DNA of 64,000 nucleotides from Arthrobacter silviterrae (GCF_011045165.1 NZ_JAAKZI010000015.1:1-64000), one strand, 5' to 3'; numbered from the stretch's first letter, positions 49,638 to 59,061 are shown. The notes: generated by a model not told the origin, from the letters alone. Made by a program: numbers and translations.

Positions 49638-51196
49638 CCGTGGCCAACCCCACGTGGATCAATGACACCACGCGCCGGAGCTCCCTGGACCATCTGGCCG
49701 GGCACCCGGTGGACGTGGCCGTGGTGGGCGGCGGCATCACCGGCGCCGGCGTGGCGCTGGATGCCGTGAGCCGCGGCCTGAGCGTGGCGCTGGTGGAAGG
49801 CGGGGACTTCGCCTCCGGCACCAGCGGCTACAGCTCAAAGCTTATCCACGGGGGCATGCGCTACCTGGCGTCGATGAACTTCGGCGTGGCCTGGGAATCC
49901 GCCGTGGAGCGGCGCTGGCTCATGGAGCGGATCGCCCCGCACCTGGTCCGCCGGCTGGGGTTCGTCATTCCGGTCACCCGCGGCAATCCTGCCTGGGAGC
50001 CTGCCGCGGAGGCGTTCGGAACGGTCCTCTATGACGTGCTCCGCCGGTTCTCGGGGCTGGGCTCCGCTGTGCTGCCGCGGCCCCGGCTGCTGGCCCGCCG
50101 GGACGTGGCGGCGCTGGCTCCCGCCCTTGACATGGAGTTGGTGCGCCGCGGGATTCTGTACTGGGACGGACAGGTGGTTGACGATGCACGGCTGGTGTTT
50201 GGCGTGATCCGGACGGCGGCCGGGCTCGGGGCGCATGTGCTGCGGGACGTGAACGCCAGCGCCCTGACGGCCACGGCGGTCCATGCCGTGGACACCCGGA
50301 CGGGTGCCGGCGTCACGGTCAATGCGCGCGTGGTGGTCAACGCGACGGGCGTGTGGGCGGCCGGCTTTGAGCCGGAGTTGTCGATGACCCCCAGCCGGGG
50401 CACGCACCTGGTGGTCGACGCGGAGCGGCTGGGCAACCCGCAGGCTGCACACACCGTGCCGGTGCCGGGGCACTTTGGCCGCTATGTATTCGTCCTGCCG
50501 CAGCCCGGTGGCCTGGTGTACATCGGGATTACGGATGAGGAGGACCGTGGTGCGGATGGGCACCACCCTGCGGTTCCCGAGCGCGACGTCGGCTTCCTCC
50601 TGGACATTGTCAACACCACCTTGGCCGTGCCGCTGTCGCGCGGCGACGTGGTGGGTTCCTTTGCGGGGTTGCGGCCCCTCGCGGAAGGGGCGCACGGCCA
50701 TGGAGATGGCGGCACCGCCGACATCTCGCGCCGGCACCTGGTCCTGAACGTTCCGGGTGCGCCCATCACGGTGGTGGGCGGGAAGCTGACCACGTACCGG
50801 CGCATGGCCCAGGACGCGGTGGATGCGGCGTCGGCGAGGCTGGGCGTCTTCGCCCCGTCCCGCACCAGGACGCTGCCTTTGGTGGGGGCTGTTCCTGCGC
50901 CGGAGCTGGCAGCCGTGGACGCCCCGGCCAGGCTGGTGGAGAAATACGGCACTGAAGCCGCCAGTGTCCAGGAATTCCAACGGCTGGATCCGCTGCTGGC
51001 GGAGCCATTGTTTTCCGGCTGCGACACTACGGGCGCCGAACTATTGTTTGGCATCCTTGCTGAGGGCGCAAGCAGCGTGGAGGACCTGCTGGAGCGGCGC
51101 ACGCGGCTTTCCTTTGTGCCCGCGGAAGCCGCCAAGGCGCGCGGACGGGCCGCGGAAATTCTGGCCCGCGCAGGCACTTTCGGGGCTGCACAGTGA
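49634..51196 (+). CDS. glpD: Glycerol-3-phosphate dehydrogenase/oxidase family protein
   Basis: This 520-residue FAD protein has the dinucleotide motif VVGGGITGAGVALDAVSRGL (about residues 31-50), followed by EGGDFASGTSGYSSKLIHGG, which is diagnostic of GlpD. A C-terminal DAO_C-like domain follows. GlpD oxidises glycerol 3-phosphate to dihydroxyacetone phosphate, passing electrons to menaquinone. In this cluster DHAP could feed the alkyl-DHAP-synthase-like enzyme. The start is the GTG overlapping the TetR stop. The end overlaps the DAG-kinase-like gene. Confidence 0.9.
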   Translation: MTVANPTWINDTTRRSSLDHLAGHPVDVAVVGGGITGAGVALDAVSRGLSVALVEGGDFASGTSGYSSKLIHGGMRYLASMNFGVAWESAVERRWLMERIAPHLVRRLGFVIPVTRGNPAWEPAAEAFGTVLYDVLRRFSGLGSAVLPRPRLLARRDVAALAPALDMELVRRGILYWDGQVVDDARLVFGVIRTAAGLGAHVLRDVNASALTATAVHAVDTRTGAGVTVNARVVVNATGVWAAGFEPELSMTPSRGTHLVVDAERLGNPQAAHTVPVPGHFGRYVFVLPQPGGLVYIGITDEEDRGADGHHPAVPERDVGFLLDIVNTTLAVPLSRGDVVGSFAGLRPLAEGAHGHGDGGTADISRRHLVLNVPGAPITVVGGKLTTYRRMAQDAVDAASARLGVFAPSRTRTLPLVGAVPAPELAAVDAPARLVEKYGTEAASVQEFQRLDPLLAEPLFSGCDTTGAELLFGILAEGASSVEDLLERRTRLSFVPAEAAKARGRAAEILARAGTFGAAQ

Positions 51197-52134
51197 GCGC
51201 CGCAGCCGGCGCGGTCCCAGGCGCGGTCTCCGGCGGCCTTCCGTCGGGAGGGGGTGCGCTGCTGCTGGTCAATCCGACGTCCGGACATGGCCGCGGGCTG
51301 CGGCACCTGGACCGGACGGCAGCTGCACTGCGGGCCGCGGGATGGGCCCCCACGGTGTCCGTCACCCGGAGCCTGGCGGATGCCACCGCCCAGGCCCGGG
51401 CGGCCGCCCCGGGCAGCCTGGTGGCAGTGCTTGGCGGGGACGGCTTCCTCGGTGCGGCCGCGGCGGGCGCATGCGAATCGGCCGCCGTCGTCCTTCCCCT
51501 GGCAGGCGGCCGGGGCAACGACACAGTCCGCCGGCTGGGCCTGGACCTTGACCCCGTCAAGGCGGTCCGGGGCATGGGCAGCCTGGTGGTCCGCGAGCTC
51601 GACCTCGGGCTGGTCAACGGGCGCCCGTATTTCGGGGTGGCCAATGTGGGCTTTGACGGTCTTGCCAACGAGTACGGCAACAGCGCCCGGCTGAACCTGG
51701 GCCCATTCGTCTACCTCTATGGCGGGATTAAGGCCCTGCTCGACTGGAAGGATGTGACGTTCACGCTGGCCGTGGACGGCATCGAGACAACGTTCCCGGG
51801 CTGGTTTGTCGCCGTCGGAAACGTGGGCCAGTATGGCGGCGGGCTGGGCATCTGCCCCCGGGCCCTAGCCGACGACGGCCTGCTCGACGTGGTTTCCCTG
51901 GGCCGGGCGTCGGCCCTGGGCGTCGCAGCCACGTTTGTGCGGTCCTACCGGGGCAGCCACCTGCGCCAGCCGAACGTCAGCTTCGTGCGCGGCCAGCGGG
52001 TGGAGATCAGCGCCAACCGGCCCCTGGCCATCTATGCCGACGGCGAGAAGGTGGCGGCCCTGCCGGCCGTCGTCGAACTGGCGCCCCGCGCCGTCAAGGT
52101 GCTGGTTCCGCCGGGCTCGCCTGTCCTTGGCTAG
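51193..52134 (+). CDS. Diacylglycerol kinase family lipid kinase
   Basis: This 313-residue protein has the DAGK catalytic fold. It shows LLLVNPTSGHGRGL (about residues 23-36), the nucleotide motif LGGDGFLGAAAAG (residues 80-92) and PLAGGRGNDTVRRL. The family motif is usually GGDGT, but here F85 replaces the threonine. The 20-residue N-terminus is Gly/Ala-rich. Homologues phosphorylate diacylglycerol or other lipids (Rv2252 of M. tuberculosis sits in a matching cluster, from memory). The GTG start overlaps the GlpD stop. Confidence 0.87.
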   Translation: MSAAAGAVPGAVSGGLPSGGGALLLVNPTSGHGRGLRHLDRTAAALRAAGWAPTVSVTRSLADATAQARAAAPGSLVAVLGGDGFLGAAAAGACESAAVVLPLAGGRGNDTVRRLGLDLDPVKAVRGMGSLVVRELDLGLVNGRPYFGVANVGFDGLANEYGNSARLNLGPFVYLYGGIKALLDWKDVTFTLAVDGIETTFPGWFVAVGNVGQYGGGLGICPRALADDGLLDVVSLGRASALGVAATFVRSYRGSHLRQPNVSFVRGQRVEISANRPLAIYADGEKVAALPAVVELAPRAVKVLVPPGSPVLG

Positions 52135-52142
52135 GCGTGGCG

Positions 52143-52916
52143 TCAGTTCAGCGGGCGGGTTCCCTCCGGCAGGACGCCGTCGTTCATCAGCTGCGTGGCG
52201 GCGTCGGCAATGGCGGTCAGGGCCACCCGCTGGATCCACGGGCCGTAGGAAATCCTTGCCACGCCCAGTTCCTGAAGCTTGGACGGCGTGAGTGAGCCGG
52301 GGACGTTGATGACGCTCACCTTGCCGCGCCCGATCCCGGCCACCAGTGACTTCACCGTGGGTTCGTCGAGCTTGCCGGGGACAAAGATGCAGCTGGCGCC
52401 AACCTCAAGGTAGGCGCGGCCGCGTTCGACGGCGGCCTCCAGGACCTCCCTCGGATCGCGGTCGGCGCCACGCAGGAAAGCATCGGTGCGGGCGTTGAGG
52501 ACAAAGTCGATCCCCTCGGCGGAGCCGGCCCGGACGGCCTGCTCCATGCGGGCGACCGCCTGGGGCAGCGGGATCATTTGGTCCTCGATATTGGCACCCA
52601 CAATGCCCACGCCGATGGCCCTGCGGATGGTCTCAGCGGGGTTGCCGTAACCGCGTTCCAGGTCCGCCGTGACGGGCAGTTCCGTTGCGGCGGCTATGCG
52701 GCCCACGGCCTCGATCATGGTGGCGACGGGAATGTGCTCGCCATCCTCATAACCGTAGGAGGCCGCGATGGAATGGCTGGCGGTGGCCAGGGCCTTGGTG
52801 CCGGGCAGGTCCGAGATCACCCTGGTGCTGATCACGTCCCACACATTGGCCAGTTGCAGGATTTCCGGGGCCTGGTGGAGCCGGAGGAGTTCGGTGGCTT
52901 TGCTTGCTGTGCTCAT
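52143..52916 (-). CDS. Isocitrate lyase / phosphoenolpyruvate mutase family protein
   Basis: This 257-residue TIM-barrel protein matches the ICL/PEPM superfamily. It contains ILQLANVWDVISTRVI, PVTADLERGYGNP (the metal-binding region), GANIEDQ and DFVLNARTDAFLRG. It lacks the isocitrate-lyase KKCGH loop, so it belongs to the poorly defined small subfamily, whose activities include oxaloacetate or methylisocitrate-type cleavage in relatives. No partner gene reveals the substrate. It converges on the DAG-kinase-like gene with an 8-base gap and lies 31 bases downstream of the permease gene. Confidence 0.83.
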   Translation of the reverse strand: MSTASKATELLRLHQAPEILQLANVWDVISTRVISDLPGTKALATASHSIAASYGYEDGEHIPVATMIEAVGRIAAATELPVTADLERGYGNPAETIRRAIGVGIVGANIEDQMIPLPQAVARMEQAVRAGSAEGIDFVLNARTDAFLRGADRDPREVLEAAVERGRAYLEVGASCIFVPGKLDEPTVKSLVAGIGRGKVSVINVPGSLTPSKLQELGVARISYGPWIQRVALTAIADAATQLMNDGVLPEGTRPLN

Positions 52917-52947
52917 GGATCGAGCCTAGCCCTCATTGGGTGCGGCG

Positions 52948-54615
52948 TCAGGGGGTGTGGGGGACGGTGTCCTCCTCCTCCACAACCACGGTGTTGACCA
53001 TGTTGTTGATCTCCTCCGTGGTCAATGCCACGTGCACTGCCCAGATGTAAATGATGGCGCTGAAGACGGCCGTGGCCACGATGTCCCAGTACAGCGGGAA
53101 CCATGGGTGGGCCAGCGGGCCGAAGTCGCTCAGGTACACGATCAGGCCCATGCCCACCAGGTAGACGGGCAGCCATTGGGCGGCCCTCCAGTCCATTTGC
53201 GGCTTGGTGGGGTTCAGCCCGAACACCCTGTTGCCGACCAGGATGACGTAGCCGATAAGGATGGCGACGCCCAGCTTCCAGTCCGTGTTCCAGCCGGTCC
53301 ACAGGATCAGCAGGTTCGCCACGATGAAGGCCAGGGGCGACATGACGGTGGCAGCCGGCAGCCGGTACGGCCGGTCCTCGTTCGGCAACCGGCTCCGGAA
53401 AACTCCCAGGGCCAGGGGTGCGCCGGCGTACATCAGCACGCTGGCACTGGTGATCAGCCCGACAATCGACTGCCAGGTGGGGAACGGCAGGAAGCAGACG
53501 CAGCCAATGACGAATGCGGCAATCAGCCCCACCCAGGGGACCCCCGCCTTGTTCGTCTTCTCAAAGACCACCGGCACGTAGCCGTTGCGGCTGAGCCCGT
53601 ACGAAACCCGGGACGACGCCGTGACGTAAATCAGTGCGGTCCCACCGGGGGAGATGAGGGCGTCAATGTAGAGGATCGAGGCCAGCCAGCCAAAGCCCAC
53701 CAAGGTGGCGATGTCGGCAAACGGACCCGTCATGGCGGTGTACAGGCCGTTGGTCCAGGTGGTGCCGATCTGGGAGGCGGGCAGTGCCACCAGGAACGCA
53801 AACTGGACCAGCAGGTAGATGATCACGCCGATGATGGTGGAACCGATGACTGCCCGGGGAATGTCCCGTTTCGGGTTCTTGCTTTCCCCGGCCAGCTGGT
53901 CCGCCTGCTCAAATCCCAACAGCGCAAAGACGATGCCGCCGGTGGAGACGGCGGACAGGATGCCCTTGACGCCGTCCGGGTCAAAACCGTTGGCGGCCGT
54001 GATGTTGCCGGGGTGGAAATTGAACACCGCCAGCATGAAGATGGTCAGCAGCGGCACGCCAACCTTCCACCAGGTCGCGGCACTGTTGACGGTGGCCAAT
54101 TTCTTGATGCTCAAAAAATTGATGGCGGTCACGAAGGCCATGAGGAGGATGGCAACCGTGAGGCCGTTGCCGGTCAAGGTTGGTTGCGGACCGGCTGCGG
54201 TCTGCTTAATGACCAGCCAGGACTTCGCAAAGGAATAGTGCCCGGCGTAGTTGATCATGGCCTGGACCTCAATGGGCGCCACGGTGGCCGCCTGCACCCA
54301 GGAGAACCAGCCAAACGATGCCCCGACGGCGCCGCCAAAGGCGTAGTGCGGGAAGCGAGCCGTGCCGCCGGACACGGGATACATGCCACCAAGCTCCGCG
54401 TGCGGAAGGGCCAGGATTAAAATGCAAACGCCGCCAATGACCCAGGAAATCATGGCGGCGGGGCCCGCAATCTGCAGGGCGTCCTTGGCCCCGAATAGCC
54501 ATCCCGAGCCGATGATGGAGCCCGTGGAGGCCCACAGGAGCCCGATGAATCCGATCTCACGTTTTAGGCCCGGCCTGGCGCGGGTTGGTGGAACAGGTGT
54601 CTTCAGAGTTGCCAT
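52948..54615 (-). CDS. APC superfamily amino acid permease
   Basis: This 555-residue transporter has about 12 transmembrane segments. The first contains the APC-type unwound helix GLLWASTGSIIGSGWLFGA (about residues 27-45). A GFEQADQLAGESKNPKRDIP loop follows the conserved glycine-rich helix 6. The tail after residue 520 is hydrophilic and acidic (TTEEINNMVNTVVVEEEDTV). The substrate is probably an amino acid. The ATG has GGGAG 7 bases upstream. Two TTCATGG repeats lie about 70 bases before it, in a gap that may hold its operator. An Lrp gene is next on the same strand. Confidence 0.88.
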   Translation of the reverse strand: MATLKTPVPPTRARPGLKREIGFIGLLWASTGSIIGSGWLFGAKDALQIAGPAAMISWVIGGVCILILALPHAELGGMYPVSGGTARFPHYAFGGAVGASFGWFSWVQAATVAPIEVQAMINYAGHYSFAKSWLVIKQTAAGPQPTLTGNGLTVAILLMAFVTAINFLSIKKLATVNSAATWWKVGVPLLTIFMLAVFNFHPGNITAANGFDPDGVKGILSAVSTGGIVFALLGFEQADQLAGESKNPKRDIPRAVIGSTIIGVIIYLLVQFAFLVALPASQIGTTWTNGLYTAMTGPFADIATLVGFGWLASILYIDALISPGGTALIYVTASSRVSYGLSRNGYVPVVFEKTNKAGVPWVGLIAAFVIGCVCFLPFPTWQSIVGLITSASVLMYAGAPLALGVFRSRLPNEDRPYRLPAATVMSPLAFIVANLLILWTGWNTDWKLGVAILIGYVILVGNRVFGLNPTKPQMDWRAAQWLPVYLVGMGLIVYLSDFGPLAHPWFPLYWDIVATAVFSAIIYIWAVHVALTTEEINNMVNTVVVEEEDTVPHTP

Positions 54616-54753
54616 GGCTTGCTCCCATTCTCAGTGTCCCCGCACCAGAATGCGCTCGGGCGGAATAAAGGTCAATGGGAAAAATGTGATTCATGGCATA
54701 TTCATGGTCTAATCGCGCGCGTGTACTAATGAGTGGGGGCCCGCGCGGCCCGC

Positions 54754-55206
54754 CTACCGCGCGTCCAGGTCCTCAAAGATGAGGAAGGTCTGGGTGTCCT
54801 GCACGCCGGCCATGGACTGGAGCTGGTCAAAGATCACCCGGCGCAGGCCCGTGTTGTCCTCGGCGCGCACCAGCAGGATCACGTCGAAGTCCCCACCCAC
54901 CAGGGCAATGTGCTGCACTTCGGGGATGGCGCGCAGTTCCTCCTTGAGTTCGCGCCAGGAATGCTGGCTGACCTTCAGGGTTACATAGGCCGAGGACTTC
55001 AGCCCTGCCTTGACGGGGTCCACCAGGGCAGTGAACTTGGTCAGCACCCCGGTGGACGTAAGCCGGGAAATACGCGCATAGGCGTGGGCGCGGGAGATGT
55101 GCACGTTCTCCGCCACCGTGGTCACGGACAGGCGGCCGTCGCGGGTGAGCTCGGCAATGATCTTCCTGTCCACGTCATCGAGGAGGACCGGGGCGTTCTC
55201 CGGCAT
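54754..55206 (-). CDS. Lrp/AsnC family transcriptional regulator
   Basis: This 150-residue protein has an N-terminal winged helix (LLDDVDRKIIAELTRDGRLS, then VAENVHISRAHAYARISRL) and a C-terminal RAM ligand-binding domain (YVTLKVSQHSWRELKEEL, then VGGDFDVILLVRAED). Divergent from the 2-oxoacid dehydrogenase operon, it resembles BkdR-type activators that respond to branched-chain amino acids. The ATG at 55206 was chosen because GGAG lies just upstream on the minus strand. The frame is open further upstream. It may also control the adjacent permease. Confidence 0.85.
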   Translation of the reverse strand: MPENAPVLLDDVDRKIIAELTRDGRLSVTTVAENVHISRAHAYARISRLTSTGVLTKFTALVDPVKAGLKSSAYVTLKVSQHSWRELKEELRAIPEVQHIALVGGDFDVILLVRAEDNTGLRRVIFDQLQSMAGVQDTQTFLIFEDLDAR

Positions 55207-55308
55207 GGGGCTCCTTGGGTGGGTGAAGTGGGGTGCGCGCCGGGGCGGGTGCCCACCATAAGACAACAGTGGCAGGTAATGCACATCACAGTGCTGTTTT
55301 GTCTTTCA

Positions 55309-55334
55309 GAATACGGCAATTGATCGCAGTATTC
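55309..55334. promoter_or_regulatory. Candidate Lrp-type operator of the 2-oxoacid dehydrogenase operon
   Basis: GAATAC (55309-55314) and GTATTC (55329-55334) form an inverted repeat with a 14-base AT-containing centre (AATTGATC). It lies midway in the 230-base divergent region between the Lrp gene and E1 alpha. Lrp-family sites of this kind are common. The remainder of the region is AT-richer than the genes and probably holds both promoters. A strong GGAAGGAG site precedes the E1 alpha ATG. Confidence 0.5.
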
Positions 55335-55436
55335 CAGAGTTTGGCGGCCTTGTGGATACAAAACGATCCAGGAATCCATACTTGAATAACGGAACATCTT
55401 TGCCTAAGCGCACCTCCCGGAAGGAGTGGGAATTCA

Positions 55437-56594
55437 ATGACGAACCACCCGGAATTTATGGAATACCCCGGCAACGCCGGCCGCGCCGAAGGCTATCTGC
55501 TGCCCTCTGAGGAGCCGGTCCAGCTGATTGCGGCCGACGGCAGCGCCACTGGCAACGACGGCTACAAGGAGCCCTACCAGCTGCCCGGGCCGGCAACGCT
55601 GGTGGAAGGCTACGGCCGCCTGGTCATGGGGCGGCGCGTGAATGAACAAGCGAACGCGCTGGTCCGGCAGGGGCGGATGGCGGTGTATCCCTCCTCCACC
55701 GGGCAGGAAGCGTGCCAGGTGGCCGCCGACATGTCCCTGCGCGGCAGCGACTGGCTCTTCCCCACCTACCGCGACACCGTGGCCATCCTGGGCCGCGGGG
55801 TGGATCCCATGGAAGCCTTCGAATCCCTGCGCGGGGACTGGCACAGCGGCTTTGACCCGCACCAATACAACACAGGCCTGCCCACCACGCCCCTTGCCAC
55901 CCAGTTGCTGCACGCCGTGGGCGTGGCCCATGCCGCCAAGCTGCGCGGCGAGGACACGGTGGTACTGACCCTGTGCGGCGACGGCGCCAGCAGTGAGGGC
56001 GACTTCCACGAAGCCCTGAACTTCGCCGCAGTGTTCCACGTGCCCGTCGTGTTCCTGATCCAAAACAACCAGTACGCCATCTCCGTGCCCCTCATCCGCC
56101 AGTCCGTGGCGCCCTCGCTGGCCCACAAGGCCGTTGGCTACGGCATGCCCGGGGAGCGCGTGGACGGCAACGACCTCGCGGCCCTGCTCGCTGTGGTGGG
56201 GCACGCCGTCGAACGCGCCCGCAATGGCGGCGGGCCCTCGCTCGTGGAGGCGCACACCTACCGGATGGAGTCGCACACCAACGCCGACGACGCCACCCGC
56301 TACCGCACCGCAGCGGAAGTGGCCCAGTGGGTCCCGAAGGATCCCCTGCTGCGGCTGCAAAAGTACCTGCACGACGCCGGGCACCTGGCGCCCGCCGACT
56401 CCGAACGTTTCGCCGCAGACGCCGAAGCCGTCGCCAAGACCCTGCGCGACGGCCTGAACACCGAAACCGTCCCGGACCCGGCGGAACTGTTTTCCTTTGT
56501 CTACTCCGAGCCGACTCCGCAGCTGCGTGAGCAGGCCCGCCTGCTGGCGGACGAGCTCGCCGCCGGCCAGTCCCTGGAAGGAGCGCTTCGATGA
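55437..56594 (+). CDS. 2-oxoacid dehydrogenase E1 component, alpha subunit
   Basis: This 385-residue thiamine-diphosphate enzyme subunit has the TPP motif from GDGASSEGDF (G181-D182-G183) to the paired asparagines N210-N211 in LIQNNQ. FPTYRDTVAILGRG and YRMESHTNADD are also typical. The alpha/beta form with an Lrp regulator is the arrangement of branched-chain 2-oxoacid dehydrogenase, since actinobacteria normally use a homodimeric AceE for pyruvate. The substrate is therefore inferred as branched-chain oxoacids, with pyruvate or aromatic oxoacids possible. It overlaps the beta gene by 4 bases. Confidence 0.88.
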   Translation: MTNHPEFMEYPGNAGRAEGYLLPSEEPVQLIAADGSATGNDGYKEPYQLPGPATLVEGYGRLVMGRRVNEQANALVRQGRMAVYPSSTGQEACQVAADMSLRGSDWLFPTYRDTVAILGRGVDPMEAFESLRGDWHSGFDPHQYNTGLPTTPLATQLLHAVGVAHAAKLRGEDTVVLTLCGDGASSEGDFHEALNFAAVFHVPVVFLIQNNQYAISVPLIRQSVAPSLAHKAVGYGMPGERVDGNDLAALLAVVGHAVERARNGGGPSLVEAHTYRMESHTNADDATRYRTAAEVAQWVPKDPLLRLQKYLHDAGHLAPADSERFAADAEAVAKTLRDGLNTETVPDPAELFSFVYSEPTPQLREQARLLADELAAGQSLEGALR

Positions 56595-57676
56595 CCGCCA
56601 TGGCGCACAAGCCCCAGCCCCAATCCGGCACCGCAAGCCCTGCCGCCGAGCCGGAACTCTCCGGCATGCAAACCCTCACCTTTGCCAAGGCGCTGACCCT
56701 GGCCATGGCCGACTCCATGGCCGTGGACCCTTCCGTGCTGGTGTTTGGCGAGGACGTGGGCACGCTGGGCGGCGTGTTCCGGGTGACCGACGGGCTGACC
56801 CGGCGTTTCGGCGAGGACCGCTGCTTTGACACCCCGCTGGCAGAATCCGGGATCATCGGGATGGCCACGGGCATGGCCATCAACGGCATGAAGCCTGTGG
56901 TCGAGATGCAGTTCGATGCCTTTGCCTACCCGGCGTTTGAGCAGATCACCAGCCACGTGGCCAAGATGGGAAACCGCACCAAGGGAAAGGTCCGCCTTCC
57001 CATCGTCATTCGCATCCCCTACGCGGGCGGCATTGGCGGAGTGGAGCACCACTGCGATTCCTCCGAGGCCTACTACGTCCACACGCCCGGCCTGACGGTC
57101 CTGACGCCGTCGACCGTCACGGATGCCTACACCATGCTCCGGGACGCCATCGCCTCACCGGACCCCGTCATCTTCCTGGAGCCCAAGAAGCTGTACTTCT
57201 CCAAGGACACCGTGGACGTGGATGCCCTGCGCGCCCGGTACGGCGCCGGCAGCACGGCCCCCAGCACCATTGGCCGTGCAGTCATCGCCCGCGAAGGCTC
57301 CGACGCCACGCTCATTGCCTACGGCCCGTCCATGGCGGCAGCGCTCGCCGCCGCTGAAACGGCTGCCGCCGAAGGCCGCTCCCTGCAGGTGGTGGACGTG
57401 CGCTCCCTGGTGCCGTTCGACGACGAAACCGTCTGCGCCGCCGTCCGCTCCACCGGGCGGGCCGTGGTCATCGCGGAAGCCCCGGGCTTTGCATCCATGG
57501 CCTCCGAGATTGTGGCCCGCATCCAGGAACGCTGCTTCCACTCGCTGGCCGCGCCCGTGCTGAGGGTCACCGGCTTCGACATCCCGTTCCCGGCACCCCG
57601 GCTGGAAAAGTACTACCTGCCCGGCGTGGACAGGATCCTGGACACCGTCGAGGAACTCCAGTGGGAGGAATCATGA
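56591..57676 (+). CDS. 2-oxoacid dehydrogenase E1 component, beta subunit
   Basis: This 361-residue transketolase-like subunit contains LTFAKALTLAMADSMAVDPS, LVFGEDVGTLGGVF and DTPLAESGIIGMATGMAING. Further on it has VEMQFDAFAYPAFEQI and the C-terminal domain with VVDVRSLVPFD. It completes the TPP site with E1 alpha and decarboxylates a 2-oxoacid onto the lipoyl group of E2. The first ATG overlaps the alpha stop. A second ATG three codons later is an alternative. A 24-residue Pro/Ser/Ala-rich lead precedes the conserved core. Confidence 0.9.
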   Translation: MTAMAHKPQPQSGTASPAAEPELSGMQTLTFAKALTLAMADSMAVDPSVLVFGEDVGTLGGVFRVTDGLTRRFGEDRCFDTPLAESGIIGMATGMAINGMKPVVEMQFDAFAYPAFEQITSHVAKMGNRTKGKVRLPIVIRIPYAGGIGGVEHHCDSSEAYYVHTPGLTVLTPSTVTDAYTMLRDAIASPDPVIFLEPKKLYFSKDTVDVDALRARYGAGSTAPSTIGRAVIAREGSDATLIAYGPSMAAALAAAETAAAEGRSLQVVDVRSLVPFDDETVCAAVRSTGRAVVIAEAPGFASMASEIVARIQERCFHSLAAPVLRVTGFDIPFPAPRLEKYYLPGVDRILDTVEELQWEES

Positions 57677-59061
57677 GCCTGCAGGTCTTCATGCTGCCGG
57701 ACCTCGGCGAGGGGCTGGTTGAAGCTGAACTGGTCACCTGGCTGGTGGCCGTGGGCGACACCGTCCACGTTGACCAGCCCATTGCCGAAGTTGAGACCGC
57801 GAAGTCAGTGGTCGAGGTCCCCTCGCCGTTCGAAGGCGTCGTGGACACGCTGCACGGCGCCGAAGGGGACACCCTGGTGGTGGGCAGGCCCCTCATATCG
57901 GTGGCTCTCCCTGGCGCGGCTGCCGCACCCGCGGCCGTGGCACCCCCGGCTGGGGACGCTTCGGTGCCTCCAACGCCGCCACCCGTGGCCGAGAACGTCG
58001 GCGGGTCCGGAAACGTCCTGATCGGCTATGGAACGTCGGGGCATGGCGGTGCGGGGCGGACACGGCCCTCCCGGCTGCACAGGATCAACCAGCGCGCGGC
58101 GGTTGGGAGCGCTGCTGCCACCGTGCCGACGGCGCGCGCCACGGCCCCCCTGGTGGTGTCGCCCCTGGTGCGGAAGATGGCCCACGATTCGGGCCTGTCC
58201 CTGGCCGAGATTCAGGGCAGCGGGGCGGACGGGCTGATCCGGCGCCGCGACGTGGAGGCGGCTCTGGCCCTTGCTTCGGCGCCTGCCGCTTCGGCGCCTG
58301 CCCCTCAGGCATTGCTTGAGGTGCCTGCCGCTGGGCCTGCCGTGGATTCCCGGACCGGGCTGCAAGTGCTCTCGCGCACCGCCCTGACAGGCGTGAAAAA
58401 GGCTGCCGCCACCGCGCTGGCCCGCAGCCGCCGGGAGATTCCGGAAGCCACCGTATGGGTGGATGTGGACGCCACGGCGCTGGTGGAACTGCGGGCCGGG
58501 CTGAAGGCCAAGGACGGCTCCGCGCCCAGCCTGCTGGCCTTCGTGGCGCGGTTTGCCACGGCGGGCCTGGCACGTTTCCCCCAGCTGAACACGCAACTGG
58601 TCAGCGAGAACGGCACGGACACAGTTGTCGAATTTGACGGCATCAACCTTGGCTTCGCCGCGCAGACCGACCGCGGCCTGATGGTGCCGGTGCTCCGCGG
58701 CGCCCAGGGCCGCAGTGCCCGTGAACTGGATTCGGCCATCAGGGCCGTGACCGGCAAGGCACGCGAGGGCAAGGCCGGCCCGGCGGAACTGTCCGGGGGC
58801 ACCTTCACCATCAACAACTACGGCGTGTTTGGCGTGGACGGTTCGGCCGCCATCATCAACTACCCGGAAGCCGCCATGCTGGGAATCGGGCGCATCACGG
58901 ACAAGCCGTGGGTGGTGGACGGGCAGCTGTGCGTGCGCAAGCTGACCGAGCTGACCCTCGCCTTTGACCACCGCGTCTGTGACGGGGCAGTGGCTGCAGG
59001 CTTCCTGCGCTTCATCGCCGACTCCATGGAAAACCCGGCGGGGGCGCTCGCGGATCTGTAA
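57673..59061 (+). CDS. 2-oxoacid dehydrogenase E2 component (dihydrolipoamide acyltransferase)
   Basis: This 462-residue E2 has one N-terminal lipoyl domain with the modified lysine in VETAKSVVE (K44). A Pro/Ala linker and a peripheral subunit-binding domain (SPLVRKMAHDSGLSLAEIQG, about residues 162-181) follow. The C-terminal catalytic domain ends with FDHRVCDGA (H433, D437). It transfers the acyl group to CoA and scaffolds E1 and E3. No E3 gene is in the operon, so lipoamide dehydrogenase must come from elsewhere. The ATG at 57673 overlaps the beta stop. Confidence 0.9.
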   Translation: MSLQVFMLPDLGEGLVEAELVTWLVAVGDTVHVDQPIAEVETAKSVVEVPSPFEGVVDTLHGAEGDTLVVGRPLISVALPGAAAAPAAVAPPAGDASVPPTPPPVAENVGGSGNVLIGYGTSGHGGAGRTRPSRLHRINQRAAVGSAAATVPTARATAPLVVSPLVRKMAHDSGLSLAEIQGSGADGLIRRRDVEAALALASAPAASAPAPQALLEVPAAGPAVDSRTGLQVLSRTALTGVKKAAATALARSRREIPEATVWVDVDATALVELRAGLKAKDGSAPSLLAFVARFATAGLARFPQLNTQLVSENGTDTVVEFDGINLGFAAQTDRGLMVPVLRGAQGRSARELDSAIRAVTGKAREGKAGPAELSGGTFTINNYGVFGVDGSAAIINYPEAAMLGIGRITDKPWVVDGQLCVRKLTELTLAFDHRVCDGAVAAGFLRFIADSMENPAGALADL

